Positions 25,335 to 36,535 are shown, counted from the first letter of the stretch. The stretch is DNA of 64,000 nt from Paraburkholderia sp. PGU19 (GCF_013426915.1 NZ_AP023179.1:2666001-2730000); one strand, 5' to 3'. Numbers and translations are program-made. Notes: generated by a model not told the origin, from the letters alone.

Positions 25335-27203
25335 ATGAGCACTGAATTCTCCCTCGACCGGTTCGAATCCCTCGTTGCTGCGCGCGATCACGACGCCGCG
25401 AACGAAGAGTTGATCGTGTTGTTCAACACCTTGGCCTCGAACCGCAGCAGACTGCCCGGCGTCGAACTGGCGCTCGCCGATCCCACCCAACCCGACAGCG
25501 AAGAAGGCGCGCGGACACTGCAACGCATCACGCACGCCGTCACCGCTCTCCTCTCCGATCCGCAATTCCAGCTCAACGAAAAACAGTTCAACCAGCTTTT
25601 CTCCGCCCGCCATTTCCTCAACATGCTGTTCGTCGCGTCGGCGTATGGCAACACGGACCACATTCTGCGCGCGCTGCTCGCCGACGCGGGTGAAGCACCT
25701 GCCGCCGACGTCGCGAAGGCGCTGATCAGGAAGCAGATCGTGCTCTACACCGTGGAATCGGAATACGACATCGATCTCGCCGACATGGCAAAGAGCGATC
25801 CCGTGCTGGCAACGAGCCTCGGCATGTCGGTCGTCAGTTCGGCCGTGGTGATTTCGCCCGCGGCGCACGCCAAGCGCGAACGTCTGATCGAATGGCTGCC
25901 CAGCGCCCTCGAAACCATCGAAGATCTCGACGATCTGGCCGGCCCGGCCGTCTGCGGCGCGTACATGCATTGCAGCTATTCCGATTTGCCGAACCGGCAC
26001 GCAATCAAGCGCGGCATCAGCCGGCTCGTGCGCAAGAAGCTGGGCACGCTCGGCCTGCTCGAGCACGAAGCCGAAGTCGGCCGCGTTGCAGCGCCCGAAG
26101 CGCCGGCAACGCGCGGCGAGCGCAAACCGTTGATGGTCGTCGTGCTCGAATGGTTCAACGGCGGTCACTCGATCTATCGCACGCATTCGCGCACGATGCT
26201 CGCCGCGCGCGAGCGCTTCGAAGTCGTGGCGTTCGGCGAAGCGCAGCACGTGGACGAAGCGGGACGCGCGGTGTTCGACCGCTTCATTCCGTTCGAGCAT
26301 CCCGAGTATGTCGGCGAGATCGTCCGGCAGGTCCGCGACTTCGCACTTGAGAATCAGGCGGCCGTGCTGTACATGCCGAGCGTCGGCATGTTCCCGCATA
26401 CGGTCTTCATGACGAACGTCCGAGTCGCGCCGCTGCAGATCGCCGCGCTCGGCCATCCCGCGACGATGCACGCCGAGTGCATCGACTATGTGAGCGTCGA
26501 GGAAGACTTCGTCGGCGATCCCGCGTGCTTCAGCGAAAAGCTGATGCAATTGCCGAAAGACGGCCAGCCGTATGTGCCGTCCAAACTGCTCACCGACGTC
26601 ACGCCCAGCCTTCCAAAGCGCGGCGAGTTCATCAATATCGCCGTGACGGCGAGCGCCATGAAGCTGAATCCGCGCTTTCTCGACGCGTGCCGCCGCATCA
26701 TCGACACAGCCGGCATCCCGGTGGGCTTCCATTTCATGACGTCCTGGGCCGAAGGTCTCGATATCGCGTACGTGCGCCGGCTGGTCGAATCCGCGCTGCC
26801 GCTCGAAAACGTCGTGGTGTATGGCGGGATGAGCTATCCGGCCTACCTGAAGGTGATCAACCTGATGGACATGTTCGTGAGCCCGTTCCCGTTCGGCAAC
26901 ACCAACGGCATCGTCGATGCGTTCACGCTCGGCTTGCCCGGCGTCAACCTGTGCGGACGCGAGGTCTTCGAACATATCGACAGCGGTCTGTTCGGACGAT
27001 GTGGCATGCCCGACTGGCTGACCGCGCATTCTGTCGACGAATATGTGCGCGCCGCCGTACGGCTCGCCACCCGGCATGAGGAGCGCGAAGCACTGCGCAC
27101 CCGGATGATCGAGACGAAAGCTGTGGAACGGATTTTCGAAGGACGGCCCGAGGAGTTCGGCCGGAACGTGCTGGCGCTCGTCAAGGCGCGCGCCGCGAAA
27201 TAA
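25335..27203 (+). CDS. HMW1C-like cytoplasmic N-glycosyltransferase (GT41)
   Basis: 622 residues, the same size as the Actinobacillus/Haemophilus HMW1C enzymes, which move glucose or galactose from UDP-sugar directly to Asn in the cytoplasm. Shared features: an all-alpha N-terminal region (FESLVAARDHDAANEEL), GGHSIYRTHSRTM with His278, YMPSVGMFPHTVF, ALGHPATMHAE, SAMKLNPRFLD with Lys443, SPFPFGNTNGIVDAFTLGL and FEHIDSGLFGR. His278 and Lys443 align with residues I recall as His277 and Lys441 of the Actinobacillus enzyme, which supports the 25335 start; an earlier ATG at 25197 would add 46 residues. No HMW1A adhesin or HMW1B secretion gene is adjacent, so the acceptor protein is unknown. Confidence 0.85.
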   Translation: MSTEFSLDRFESLVAARDHDAANEELIVLFNTLASNRSRLPGVELALADPTQPDSEEGARTLQRITHAVTALLSDPQFQLNEKQFNQLFSARHFLNMLFVASAYGNTDHILRALLADAGEAPAADVAKALIRKQIVLYTVESEYDIDLADMAKSDPVLATSLGMSVVSSAVVISPAAHAKRERLIEWLPSALETIEDLDDLAGPAVCGAYMHCSYSDLPNRHAIKRGISRLVRKKLGTLGLLEHEAEVGRVAAPEAPATRGERKPLMVVVLEWFNGGHSIYRTHSRTMLAARERFEVVAFGEAQHVDEAGRAVFDRFIPFEHPEYVGEIVRQVRDFALENQAAVLYMPSVGMFPHTVFMTNVRVAPLQIAALGHPATMHAECIDYVSVEEDFVGDPACFSEKLMQLPKDGQPYVPSKLLTDVTPSLPKRGEFINIAVTASAMKLNPRFLDACRRIIDTAGIPVGFHFMTSWAEGLDIAYVRRLVESALPLENVVVYGGMSYPAYLKVINLMDMFVSPFPFGNTNGIVDAFTLGLPGVNLCGREVFEHIDSGLFGRCGMPDWLTAHSVDEYVRAAVRLATRHEEREALRTRMIETKAVERIFEGRPEEFGRNVLALVKARAAK

Positions 27204-27230
27204 CGCCCGGCACTAAGCCTCTCGTTGCAC

Positions 27231-27269
27231 AAAGCCGGCGGCCCGGATCTCGCGGGCCGCCGGCTTTTT
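27231..27269. terminator. Bidirectional terminator between the glycosyltransferase and tamB
   Basis: Fourteen-bp perfect stem AAAGCCGGCGGCCC (27231-27244) / GGGCCGCCGGCTTT (27254-27267) with 9-base loop and T run at 27265-27269; AAA on the other side serves tamB, whose stop lies 3 bases away. Confidence 0.9.
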
Positions 27270-27271
27270 CA

Positions 27272-30200
27272 TTACCACCGCATCCGGTCGAAGCGCCGCG
27301 TGTATTGCAGATCCATCCCCTGGAACGTGCCGCCATACGCGGCCACCGACCAGTAACGCGTCAGGTTCACGGTCGCCTTGATCGCGTTGCTCGCCGACTG
27401 CAAACCCTGTTCGTAGCCGATCACAAGCCATTCGCTCATCGCCTTCGACACCATCACGACCTGCGGATCGGTCAGCCCCACTTCACTTCGTCCGATCGAG
27501 AACTCGTCGAGCCCGAACTCCTGCGCGATGCGCTTGCCGCTCGCACTGCCAAGCAACGCAAGCGCCGTCGTCATCGTGCTTTGCTGGCCGACGTTGTTGC
27601 CCTGATCGGTGCCGTGGCCGAACAGCAGCCACGACAGCTTTTCGTTGTCGGGCACGTTCGGCTCCGACACCAGCTTCGCGACGGGCGACTGGATCGTGCC
27701 CGTCACCTGCACGCCCGCTTCGACCTGCTGGTTGCGGCGCATCGCAAGAATATTGATGCCGGGGTTCGCAACCGGTCCGTTGAACGTGAAGAAGCCATTC
27801 TCGATGCCAAGCTTGCGACCGAACGCGATATAGGTCGAACCTTCCGTCACGCGCACGTTGCCCACAGCCCTCAGCGGCAGATTCGGCGCGGACAGCGCCG
27901 TGATCGTACCGCGCAGGCCGACGTCCGCGCCTTGGCCGCGGAAACGGAATTTCTGGCCGAGATCGATATCGATGTTCGCGCGCGGCGCAAACGCGCCGAC
28001 GGGCTTGTTCGAATTGCCGATTTCCTGCGGCTTGCCACTCGCCACCGATCCATCCGGACGCACCACCACGACGTCGTCGCCCAGACGCGGCTCCGACTTT
28101 TCGGGCATGTCGAAGAGTGCATGATCGATGACGAACTTGCCGTTGATCGCGAGCCCGCCCTGCGTGCCCGCGTTGGCGACGCTCGCGCTGCCCGACATCG
28201 TCAGTTGCCGGTCCGGCGACGCGAACAGTTCGAGCTGATCGGCAACGATGCTCGCCGTCAGATCGGGCTCGGTGTTGTCGAGGCGCACGCGGCCCGTCGC
28301 GCGCAGCGTGCCCGTCGCGCCGTGGAACTCGACCTGCTGGAAATCGACGAGATTCTCGGACAGCGCGATGCGCACCACGCCGTCCTTCAATTGCACGCCC
28401 AGATCGACGAGCGTCGCGGACAGCCCGTCGCCAACCAGCGATCCCGACAGATTCGGCTTCGCGACCGTGCCGCCGAGCGCGAGCTTCAGCGCCAGGTGTC
28501 CGTCGAGCAGATAGCCCGGCCCGAACAGGCCGCCCGTCGTCTTCAGCGACGGCACGTTCGCGTTGATCGAGCCCGACAGCGGCCCTTCGTCGTTGACTGT
28601 CAGCACGCCGTCGCGTGGCACAAGCGTCGTGTGCGCCGCCGCGTCGACCACGCCGATGCGGCTCGCCTGCGCATGCACGGTCGCGTTCAACTGATTGCCG
28701 CCGCTGAAGTCCGCGCGCGCCGCGACGTCGGTGATGCCGAGCGGCGCGAAGCCGCGTCCCACTTCGATCGTGATGTCGCCGCCGCGCCGCTTCAGCTCGA
28801 TATGTCCCGTCGCCGTCTCGCCGAGCGCAAAGTCCCAGTTGCCGTCGAACACGAGGTCTGTCTTCAAGGTCGATGGCACGCCCGTGAATTCCTGGCGGAG
28901 TTCGAGCATGCGCGCCACCGACACGCCCGTCAGCGTACCCGCCGACTTGATACGCCCGTGATCGAGCGCAAACGACTTCAGATCGAGCACCGAGCCTTCC
29001 AGCGTGAGCCGCGTCGGGCCGAGCGTCACGCGCTGACCGCCAGCACTGACGGTCAACGGCGTCTCCATGTTCAGCGCGGGCGTGCCCTTGTTCGACAGAC
29101 GCGTGACGGTGCCGTCCCAGTGCGTGCCGTCACGCGCGTCGGTGAGCTTGCCGTTCGCGGCCACGGCCAGATCGAGCGGGCGGCCTTGCAGCGCGCCCGT
29201 CGCGGCGGCCTCGAGCGTGTGCTTCGCGCGCGTGCCGTTCAGGTGCGCAGTGAGCGTGTTCAGTTCGACGCCCGCCGTGCTGAGGTTGCGCGCATCCGTC
29301 GTGAAGACCATCGCGCCGTTCGCGCCGTCGCGCAGTTCGGCGTGACCTTCGGCGTGCCCGACCGTGTTCGCGCCGAATACGACACTGTCCGCCTTGTAGT
29401 CGAGCGCGACGTTCGGATGCTCGAAAGTGCCCGTCACGTCGCCCTGCGCCGCGACGAGGCCGGCGAGGCCGAAGCCGAGGCGCTCCAGTTCCGGCGCGTC
29501 GATATGAAAGCGCAGCCGGTCGCCGCGCGCGCCGAAGCTGCCTTGCAGATCGACCTGATTGCCCGCCACCGACAGATTCGCACGGCTTGGCAGGATGCGC
29601 GAACCGGCCAGTTGGATCGTGCCGCTGCCCGTCATCGGCAGGCCGTCGTAGACGCTTTCGCCGAGACGGAACTCGGCTTTTGTCGTGAAGGTGGGTGCGA
29701 GCAAGCCTGCCGCCGTCAGCGTGCCGTTCACGCGCGCTTCGATCTTGCGCGACGCGGGTGCTTTCGCAGGCGCTGTCGGCGGGCTGGCCTGTGCGCGCTT
29801 GCCTTTGCCCCTGCCTGCGCCGGTGGTAGTGGCGGGCGCCGCCGCGCGCGACGGCGTTTGCGTCGTCAGCGACAGCGGATCGAAGTCGGTCAGCGTCGCC
29901 TTCAGGTTATAGGTGGAACTGGCGTCACGCTTGATCGCGCCGTTCAGGTCGATGCGTCCTTTGCCTGAACTCACGCGCACGTCGTTGAAACTGGTGCGCG
30001 CCGGGTCGAGCGTGACCTTGCCCTGCACGCGCAGCGCCGCCTTCGGATCGTTCAGATCGAGCATGACGCTCTGCACGTCGTCGTTCAGCCGGATCGAGAC
30101 GGGGCCGGCGAACTGCGTCGGCCGCACGCTCGCCTGCAGTGCGTTCAGATCGAGCTTCGCGACCTTCAGGTCGAACTGCCCGCGCTTGCCCATCAGCGCG

Positions 30201-31699
30201 CCGCCGCCCGTGACGGTCGCTTCCTTGAGCAAACGCACATTGAGGTTCGAAATGCGCTGCGCCGTGGCGTCGAGCCGCACGTCGGCACGCGCGTCGATCA
30301 GCGGCAGCAGATGCGCGTCAATCGAGCCGGGCTTCGCGTTCACGATCGACACCTGGCCTTGCACCGCAAAGCCTGGCGAACCATGGGCGGCGTGGGCTTG
30401 CGCCTGAGAGGCTGCGTGCGGCGCGCTTGCCGCACTCGCGAGGACTGCCGAACTTGCCGCACGGCCTGCTTGTGGCGAGCTGGCCGAACTGGCTGCACGC
30501 GCAGATTTCACTACGCTCGCCGAACTGGCCGCACGCGCTGATTTCGCAGCGCTTGCGGAACTTGCAGTACGCCCTGACTTCACCGCGCTTGCGGAACCCG
30601 CCGAACCCGCCGCCGTGACCGTGCTCGCAGCCGCCACGGCACTTGCCACATCCACCCCACTCGCCGGCACCACATGCCCCGCCGCGTCCCGCTGCACCGG
30701 CTGCAATTCCGCGCGGACCGCGAGATCGGCCAGCGGCGCGCCGGGCGCGAAGGCTTGCGGATTGACGTGATCGAAGACCAGTGTCGCGCGCTGCAATGGC
30801 ACTTCCGCGAACGGCGTCGCCTCGACGCGCGCGTGGCCCGTCAGCTTCATCCCCGATGCGTCGAGCTCGGCAATCAGCGTTTCGAGCGAACCAGAAAGAT
30901 GCGCGCGCACCTGCACGGCTTCGTCGTTGACCTTGCCCGAATAGCCGGCGTCGCCTGTCAGCGGAAACGGCCGTACGCCGTCGAGCTTCGCCGCGGCCGT
31001 CACCGCGCCGAACGGCGTGTCGAGGCGATCGACGGACGCTTCGTGATGACGCCCATCGCTGCGCCCATGAAACAGCAGCCGCGCGTATTCGGAGGTGGAT
31101 GCGCCCTCATGCAGAATCAGCTTCTCGACGCTCAGATCGCGCACGGCCAGTTGCAGCGGCAGACGCAGATCCTTCGGCAGACTCATCGGTTCGGACTTCG
31201 ACGTGGACGGCGCGATGCGCGCATCGACAGTGCCGATATGCAGATAATCGACGACGAAACGCCACGGCTTGTCGGACAGCGCCCATTTCCCGTCGATGCG
31301 GTCGACGCGAATATCCGTGCCGCTGCCGTCGAGGCTGCGCCAGCGCACGTCGCGCATATGCAGCCCCGTCGCGATCGCGCCGCCGTCGAGCTTGCCTTCG
31401 AGCTGGCCGTGCAGCAGCTTCACGGCCGTCTGCCACGCGTACGCGGTGCCGCGCTCCGTGACGATCACGCCGTACAGCAGCCCGCCGACCAGCGCAACGA
31501 GCACGGCCGGCACGGTGATCGCCCACACGATCTTCGTCCACAAACGCCGCCGCTTCCTCGGCGGCGGCGTGTCCGAGCCATCCGGACCACCCGGCGAAGG
31601 GCCGCCCGGCGGAAGGCCGCCCGGCGGCTCTCCGCCAGGCGGTGCGCCGCCGGACGGATGCTCGGATGGGTTTTCGGATGGGTCCGTCGTCATGCTCAA
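27272..31699 (-). CDS. tamB: Translocation and assembly module subunit TamB
   Basis: 1475 residues. Inner-membrane-anchored bridge to the outer membrane, working with TamA in insertion of beta-barrels and in phospholipid transfer. A Pro/Gly-rich cytoplasmic N-terminus (residues 1-48) is followed by the basic RKRRR and a transmembrane helix (57-80). The long middle is repetitive beta, and the C-terminal DUF490 domain (about 1130-1475) ends LDEFSIGRSEVGL...QYTRRFDRMRW. Unusual points are the GGLPPGG-type tail and an Ala/Ser/Lys insert at about 345-430 with three 12-residue repeats. The gap to tamA is 25 bases. Confidence 0.93.
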   Translation of the reverse strand: MSMTTDPSENPSEHPSGGAPPGGEPPGGLPPGGPSPGGPDGSDTPPPRKRRRLWTKIVWAITVPAVLVALVGGLLYGVIVTERGTAYAWQTAVKLLHGQLEGKLDGGAIATGLHMRDVRWRSLDGSGTDIRVDRIDGKWALSDKPWRFVVDYLHIGTVDARIAPSTSKSEPMSLPKDLRLPLQLAVRDLSVEKLILHEGASTSEYARLLFHGRSDGRHHEASVDRLDTPFGAVTAAAKLDGVRPFPLTGDAGYSGKVNDEAVQVRAHLSGSLETLIAELDASGMKLTGHARVEATPFAEVPLQRATLVFDHVNPQAFAPGAPLADLAVRAELQPVQRDAAGHVVPASGVDVASAVAAASTVTAAGSAGSASAVKSGRTASSASAAKSARAASSASVVKSARAASSASSPQAGRAASSAVLASAASAPHAASQAQAHAAHGSPGFAVQGQVSIVNAKPGSIDAHLLPLIDARADVRLDATAQRISNLNVRLLKEATVTGGGALMGKRGQFDLKVAKLDLNALQASVRPTQFAGPVSIRLNDDVQSVMLDLNDPKAALRVQGKVTLDPARTSFNDVRVSSGKGRIDLNGAIKRDASSTYNLKATLTDFDPLSLTTQTPSRAAAPATTTGAGRGKGKRAQASPPTAPAKAPASRKIEARVNGTLTAAGLLAPTFTTKAEFRLGESVYDGLPMTGSGTIQLAGSRILPSRANLSVAGNQVDLQGSFGARGDRLRFHIDAPELERLGFGLAGLVAAQGDVTGTFEHPNVALDYKADSVVFGANTVGHAEGHAELRDGANGAMVFTTDARNLSTAGVELNTLTAHLNGTRAKHTLEAAATGALQGRPLDLAVAANGKLTDARDGTHWDGTVTRLSNKGTPALNMETPLTVSAGGQRVTLGPTRLTLEGSVLDLKSFALDHGRIKSAGTLTGVSVARMLELRQEFTGVPSTLKTDLVFDGNWDFALGETATGHIELKRRGGDITIEVGRGFAPLGITDVAARADFSGGNQLNATVHAQASRIGVVDAAAHTTLVPRDGVLTVNDEGPLSGSINANVPSLKTTGGLFGPGYLLDGHLALKLALGGTVAKPNLSGSLVGDGLSATLVDLGVQLKDGVVRIALSENLVDFQQVEFHGATGTLRATGRVRLDNTEPDLTASIVADQLELFASPDRQLTMSGSASVANAGTQGGLAINGKFVIDHALFDMPEKSEPRLGDDVVVVRPDGSVASGKPQEIGNSNKPVGAFAPRANIDIDLGQKFRFRGQGADVGLRGTITALSAPNLPLRAVGNVRVTEGSTYIAFGRKLGIENGFFTFNGPVANPGINILAMRRNQQVEAGVQVTGTIQSPVAKLVSEPNVPDNEKLSWLLFGHGTDQGNNVGQQSTMTTALALLGSASGKRIAQEFGLDEFSIGRSEVGLTDPQVVMVSKAMSEWLVIGYEQGLQSASNAIKATVNLTRYWSVAAYGGTFQGMDLQYTRRFDRMRW
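30479..30586 (-). repeat. Three 36-bp tandem repeats inside tamB
   Basis: On the minus strand they encode AVKSGRTASSAS, AAKSARAASSAS and VVKSARAASSAS (residues about 372-407). Looser copies continue on both sides (SSPQAGRAASSAVLAS). The unit count is in frame and could vary between strains. Confidence 0.8.
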
Positions 31700-31724
31700 A
31701 AAGTGCCGTCGATTCAGTGTGATG

Positions 31725-33503
31725 TCAGAACGCGATACCGAGCGTCAGATACGGCCGCACGCTGCGGTTGCGCGTGCCGTACGCGATATCGATGTTGACC
31801 GGGCCGACGGGGCTGCGCCAACGCGCGCCCACGCCAACGCCCGGATAGAAGACTTTCTCGCCCCACGCGTCGGTGGCCGTGCCGATGTCGAAGAACGCGG
31901 CCGCGCCCCAGTCGCGGTTGAACCAGTGCTGATATTCGGAAGTGGCCGTCACGAGGTACTTGGTCGGCAGAATCGAGCCGCCGACGTTGTTACCGATGCT
32001 CTGATACCCGTAGCCGCGCACCGAGTTCGAGCCGCCCGCGCGGAACAGCAGCGACGCGGGCACGCCGCTCGACGGCCCGCTCGTGAACACGCCGCCCAGC
32101 TCCGCGCGAAACAGGACGAGGTCGCGCGCGCCGACGGGCACGTATTGCTGGCCGCGCGCATAGCCGCGAATGAAGGTCTGGTCGGTCGCCACGCCCTTGA
32201 CTGCAAAGCCCGCCTCGACGCGAATCAGGTTGCCCGAGCGAGGAAACAGCGGGTCGTCGGTATTGCGGCGGGTCCATGACCACGCGGGCACGAGCGCGCG
32301 GCTCGTGGTCGGCGCCTGGGTATTCTGGTCCAGCCTGTCCTGGTAGTAGAGCAGCGAGTACGCGTAGTCGATGTACTGCGAGGTCCGCGTGCGCTGCACG
32401 CCCGCTCGCAAGCTGTAGATGCGCGTGTCAGACACGTCGGTGCTGGTGTACGACACGAGCGCGCTGTTGGTCCAGCCGCGCGCGCCCGGCGGCATCGCAA
32501 GCGTCACCTGGCCGTACTGCTGGATCTGGTCGAGCCGGCCAGCGACGGTAAACGGCCAGGCCGCGCCAAACGTGTCGAGATACGAATACGAGCCCTGCAC
32601 ATGCGCGCCCGTGTCCGTCGAATAGCCGACGCCGCCGCGCACGCTGTTGTACGGAAACTCGCTGACCTTGACGTGCAGGGGGGTGTCGAGCGGCTTTTCC
32701 GTGTCGTTGCCGACATCGATCGCGACGCTCGCGTAGTACGGCGTGTTCTGCAACTGGCGCTGCAGCTCGGTCACGCGCTGGACATCGTAGACTTCGCCCG
32801 GCGAGATCGGATTCACGTTCCTGACGATACGTTCGGGATAGCGCCGCGTGCCCTCGACGTCCATCTGGCCCATCGTGAACGTGGGGCCGCTGTCGTAGGT
32901 GACGGACAGCTTCGCGTCGTGCGTGCGCGGATCGATTCGCGCTTCCGAGCGCGCGATCTTCGCGCCCAGATAGCGGCGCGACTGGAGCGCCTTGAGCGAG
33001 GCTTCCTTCGCGTCGTCCCAATCCGACTGCGTGAACGGTTCACCCTCGTGCAGCGAGAACGCAAAGCGAGTCTTGTTTTCCTGCTCGGGGTCTTCCGTCA
33101 GCACGGGGCCGCGAAACGACAGTGAAATCGACGAAATGGTCGTGCGCGGGCCGGGATCGACAGAGACGCGCACCACCTTTTTGCCGTCGATGGTGCGCAC
33201 GTCGGTTCGCACGACGGGCGTGAAATAGCCTTGCGTCGACGTCAGATCGCGCACCTGCTGCGGCGTCGCCGTCACGAGAAAGTCGAATTGCTCGGGGCTG
33301 ATGTCCTCGCGTTTCGCGAAGCGGGAAATGTCCAGATGCTCTTCGAGCAGCTTGCGCAACGAGCGCGGCTCCGCTTCCACGTCGACCTCGTAAGTCGGCT
33401 TCGCGCGCGCGGCATGGGCGTGCGTCGTGACGAGCAGCAGCACGCAGAACCCGCACGACAGACATGCACGCAGCAGCATCGCCGCAAACGATGCGCGCTG
33501 CAT
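31725..33503 (-). CDS. tamA: Outer-membrane assembly protein TamA (BamA/Omp85 superfamily)
   Basis: 592 residues from the Met at 33503, which opens a signal peptide (LLRACLSCGFCVLLLVTTHAHA). Next come POTRA-like domains (AEPRSLRKLLEEHLDISRFA to about 270; GYFTPVVRTDVRTIDGKKVV) and a 16-strand barrel containing the Omp85 signatures RAGGSNSVRGYGYQSIG and AAAFFDIGTATDAW. It ends with the Phe-terminated RSVRPYLTLGIAF. It assembles beta-barrel proteins with TamB, encoded 25 bases downstream. Longer starts (33599, 33680) would place over 30 residues before the signal peptide and are disfavoured. Confidence 0.92.
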   Translation of the reverse strand: MQRASFAAMLLRACLSCGFCVLLLVTTHAHAARAKPTYEVDVEAEPRSLRKLLEEHLDISRFAKREDISPEQFDFLVTATPQQVRDLTSTQGYFTPVVRTDVRTIDGKKVVRVSVDPGPRTTISSISLSFRGPVLTEDPEQENKTRFAFSLHEGEPFTQSDWDDAKEASLKALQSRRYLGAKIARSEARIDPRTHDAKLSVTYDSGPTFTMGQMDVEGTRRYPERIVRNVNPISPGEVYDVQRVTELQRQLQNTPYYASVAIDVGNDTEKPLDTPLHVKVSEFPYNSVRGGVGYSTDTGAHVQGSYSYLDTFGAAWPFTVAGRLDQIQQYGQVTLAMPPGARGWTNSALVSYTSTDVSDTRIYSLRAGVQRTRTSQYIDYAYSLLYYQDRLDQNTQAPTTSRALVPAWSWTRRNTDDPLFPRSGNLIRVEAGFAVKGVATDQTFIRGYARGQQYVPVGARDLVLFRAELGGVFTSGPSSGVPASLLFRAGGSNSVRGYGYQSIGNNVGGSILPTKYLVTATSEYQHWFNRDWGAAAFFDIGTATDAWGEKVFYPGVGVGARWRSPVGPVNIDIAYGTRNRSVRPYLTLGIAF

Positions 33504-33879
33504 CACGCGACAGCCCGTCACGGTGCTTTCGTTGCGATGCTTGCGCGACCGCTCGATGGCCCACCCCGCCAAACACGACCTCCGGCTCTTATTGACCATT
33601 GTTGAAGAATGCCGACACCCGGCCCGCCTGGGCGCAGGGGGAACGAGCGCTATTTGAACACATCGGCGGCGCCGCGCCATTTACGGGATACGGCGCTGCA
33701 CGTGGCCCTGCAACGGCACGGTGCAACGGGCGCCCGCCTTGGACGCCGCCGGCCGCCCACGGTTCCGCCGACTTTTCGCTTGGGGCTGGCGAGCTTGCGG
33801 TAAAATCCTGTTCTGCACGAGCGGCCCCGCGTCATCAGCACATCGGGGCGCCGTCATCTTCATTCACGGACGTCGAGCC

Positions 33880-34065
33880 ATGTATCAATCGGATATCACG
33901 CAGTTCCTGAATCAACTGAAGCAGCAAAAGCCCACTCTGGAAGAAGAGCAGCGCCGCGGCCGCTCGCTGCTGTGGGACAAGCAGCCGATAGACCTCGACG
34001 AGCGTGCATCCAATCAGGAAGCACGCGTGAAGCAGAACTCGTACGTCTACTACCAGAACTTCTAA
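33880..34065 (+). CDS. DUF3460 family protein
   Basis: 61 residues: MYQSDITQFLNQLKQQKPTL then EEQRRGRSLLWDKQPIDLDE. This matches the small DUF3460 family of Betaproteobacteria; function unknown. Its Gln/Glu-rich helix and the conserved LLWDK motif are the main features. The stop at 34063-34065 is directly followed by the GTG start of scpA, suggesting coupled expression. A TAAAAT box at 33800-33805 may be the operon promoter. Confidence 0.85.
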   Translation: MYQSDITQFLNQLKQQKPTLEEEQRRGRSLLWDKQPIDLDERASNQEARVKQNSYVYYQNF

Positions 34066-34938
34066 GTGACGACCGCCGACGAGGCCCGCGCCGCTTCGGG
34101 ACAGCCCGACGCAGCGCTCGCCGCGCCCGCTACCGACTCGACGCCCAACACCGTCGACGGCATCGCTTTCGCTCGCCTGTACGGCGAGCCGCTGTTCAAG
34201 CTGCCGCAGGATCTCTACATCCCGCCCGACGCGCTCGAAGTCTTTCTGGAGACGTTCGAAGGCCCGCTGGATCTGCTGCTGTACCTGATTCGCAAGCAGA
34301 ACTTCAACGTGCTCGACATTCCGATGGCCGAAGTCACGAACCAGTATCTCGGCTATGTCGAACAGTTGCGCAAGACCAATCTCGAACTCGCCGCCGAATA
34401 TCTGCTGATGGCCGCGATGCTCATCGAGATCAAGTCGCGCATGCTGCTGCCCGTGAAGAAGGCCGACACGGGCGACGAAGCGGAAGACCCGCGCGCCGAA
34501 CTGGTCCGCCGTCTGCTCGAATACGAGCAGATGAAGCTCGCGGCGCAGCGTCTGGACCAGTTGCCGCAACTCGGACGCGATTTCCTGCGCGCCGAGGTGT
34601 ATATCGAGCAAAGCATCACGCCGCGCTTCCCCGACGTGAACACGGACGACCTGCGCTCCGCGTGGGCCGACGTGATCAAGCGCGCGAAGCTCGTCCAGCA
34701 TCACAAGATCTCGCGCGAAGAGCTGTCCGTGCGCGAGCACATGAGCGTGATCCTGCGCAGGCTGCAGGGCGCGCGCTTCATGGAGTTTTCCGAACTGTTC
34801 GACACGACGCGCGGCGTACCCGTCGTCGTCGTGAACTTCATCGCGATGCTCGAACTGTCGCGTGAATCGTTGATCGAGATCACGCAAGCCGAGCCGTTCG
34901 CGCCGATTTACGTGCGGCTGGCCTATCTGCCGGCCTGA
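34066..34938 (+). CDS. scpA: Segregation and condensation protein A
   Basis: 290-residue kleisin of the SMC-ScpA-ScpB condensin. Motifs LETFEGPLDLLLYLIRKQNF (about 62-81), IPMAEVTNQYLGYVEQLRKT and AAEYLLMAAMLIEIKSRMLL are diagnostic of the N-terminal helix that contacts SMC; a winged-helix C-terminus follows (EFSELFDTTRGVPVVVVNFIAMLEL). It starts at GTG directly after the DUF3460 stop. A disordered 45-residue N-terminal extension precedes the kleisin domain. scpB is not in the window. Confidence 0.93.
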   Translation: MTTADEARAASGQPDAALAAPATDSTPNTVDGIAFARLYGEPLFKLPQDLYIPPDALEVFLETFEGPLDLLLYLIRKQNFNVLDIPMAEVTNQYLGYVEQLRKTNLELAAEYLLMAAMLIEIKSRMLLPVKKADTGDEAEDPRAELVRRLLEYEQMKLAAQRLDQLPQLGRDFLRAEVYIEQSITPRFPDVNTDDLRSAWADVIKRAKLVQHHKISREELSVREHMSVILRRLQGARFMEFSELFDTTRGVPVVVVNFIAMLELSRESLIEITQAEPFAPIYVRLAYLPA

Positions 34939-36130
<1,192 letters not shown>

Positions 36131-36148
36131 CGCCCAGAAGGATTAGCC

Positions 36149-36535
36149 ATGCAACGCAACATGCTGAAGTCGAAGATTCACCGCGCAGTCGTCACGCACT
36201 GCGAACTGCACTACGAAGGCTCGTGCGCGATCGACGAGAACCTGCTCGAAGCGGCGAACATCGTCGAAAACGAGCGCATCGACATCTGGAACATCAACAA
36301 CGGCGAGCGCTTCTCGACGTATGCGATCAAGGGCGAGCGCGGCAGCGGCATGATCTCGCTGAACGGCTCGGCGGCGCGGCGCGCGCAACTGGGCGACCTG
36401 GTGATCATCGCGGCGTTCGCGAACGTCGACGAGGAAGAACTGAAGGCGGGCTGGAAGCCCGATCTGGTGTTCGTCGACGAAAACAACGTGATCAAGGGCA
36501 GCCGGGACCACGTGCCGACGCAAAGCTGGAGCTGA
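36149..36535 (+). CDS. panD: Aspartate 1-decarboxylase proenzyme
   Basis: 128 residues; makes beta-alanine from aspartate for PanC. The self-cleavage site EGSCAID (Gly24-Ser25) gives the pyruvoyl group, and [17 protein letters not shown] and [16 protein letters not shown] complete the family. It starts 18 bases after panC. A hairpin at 36571-36599 terminates the operon. Confidence 0.97.
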   Translation: MQRNMLKSKIHRAVVTHCELHYEGSCAIDENLLEAANIVENERIDIWNINNGERFSTYAIKGERGSGMISLNGSAARRAQLGDLVIIAAFANVDEEELKAGWKPDLVFVDENNVIKGSRDHVPTQSWS

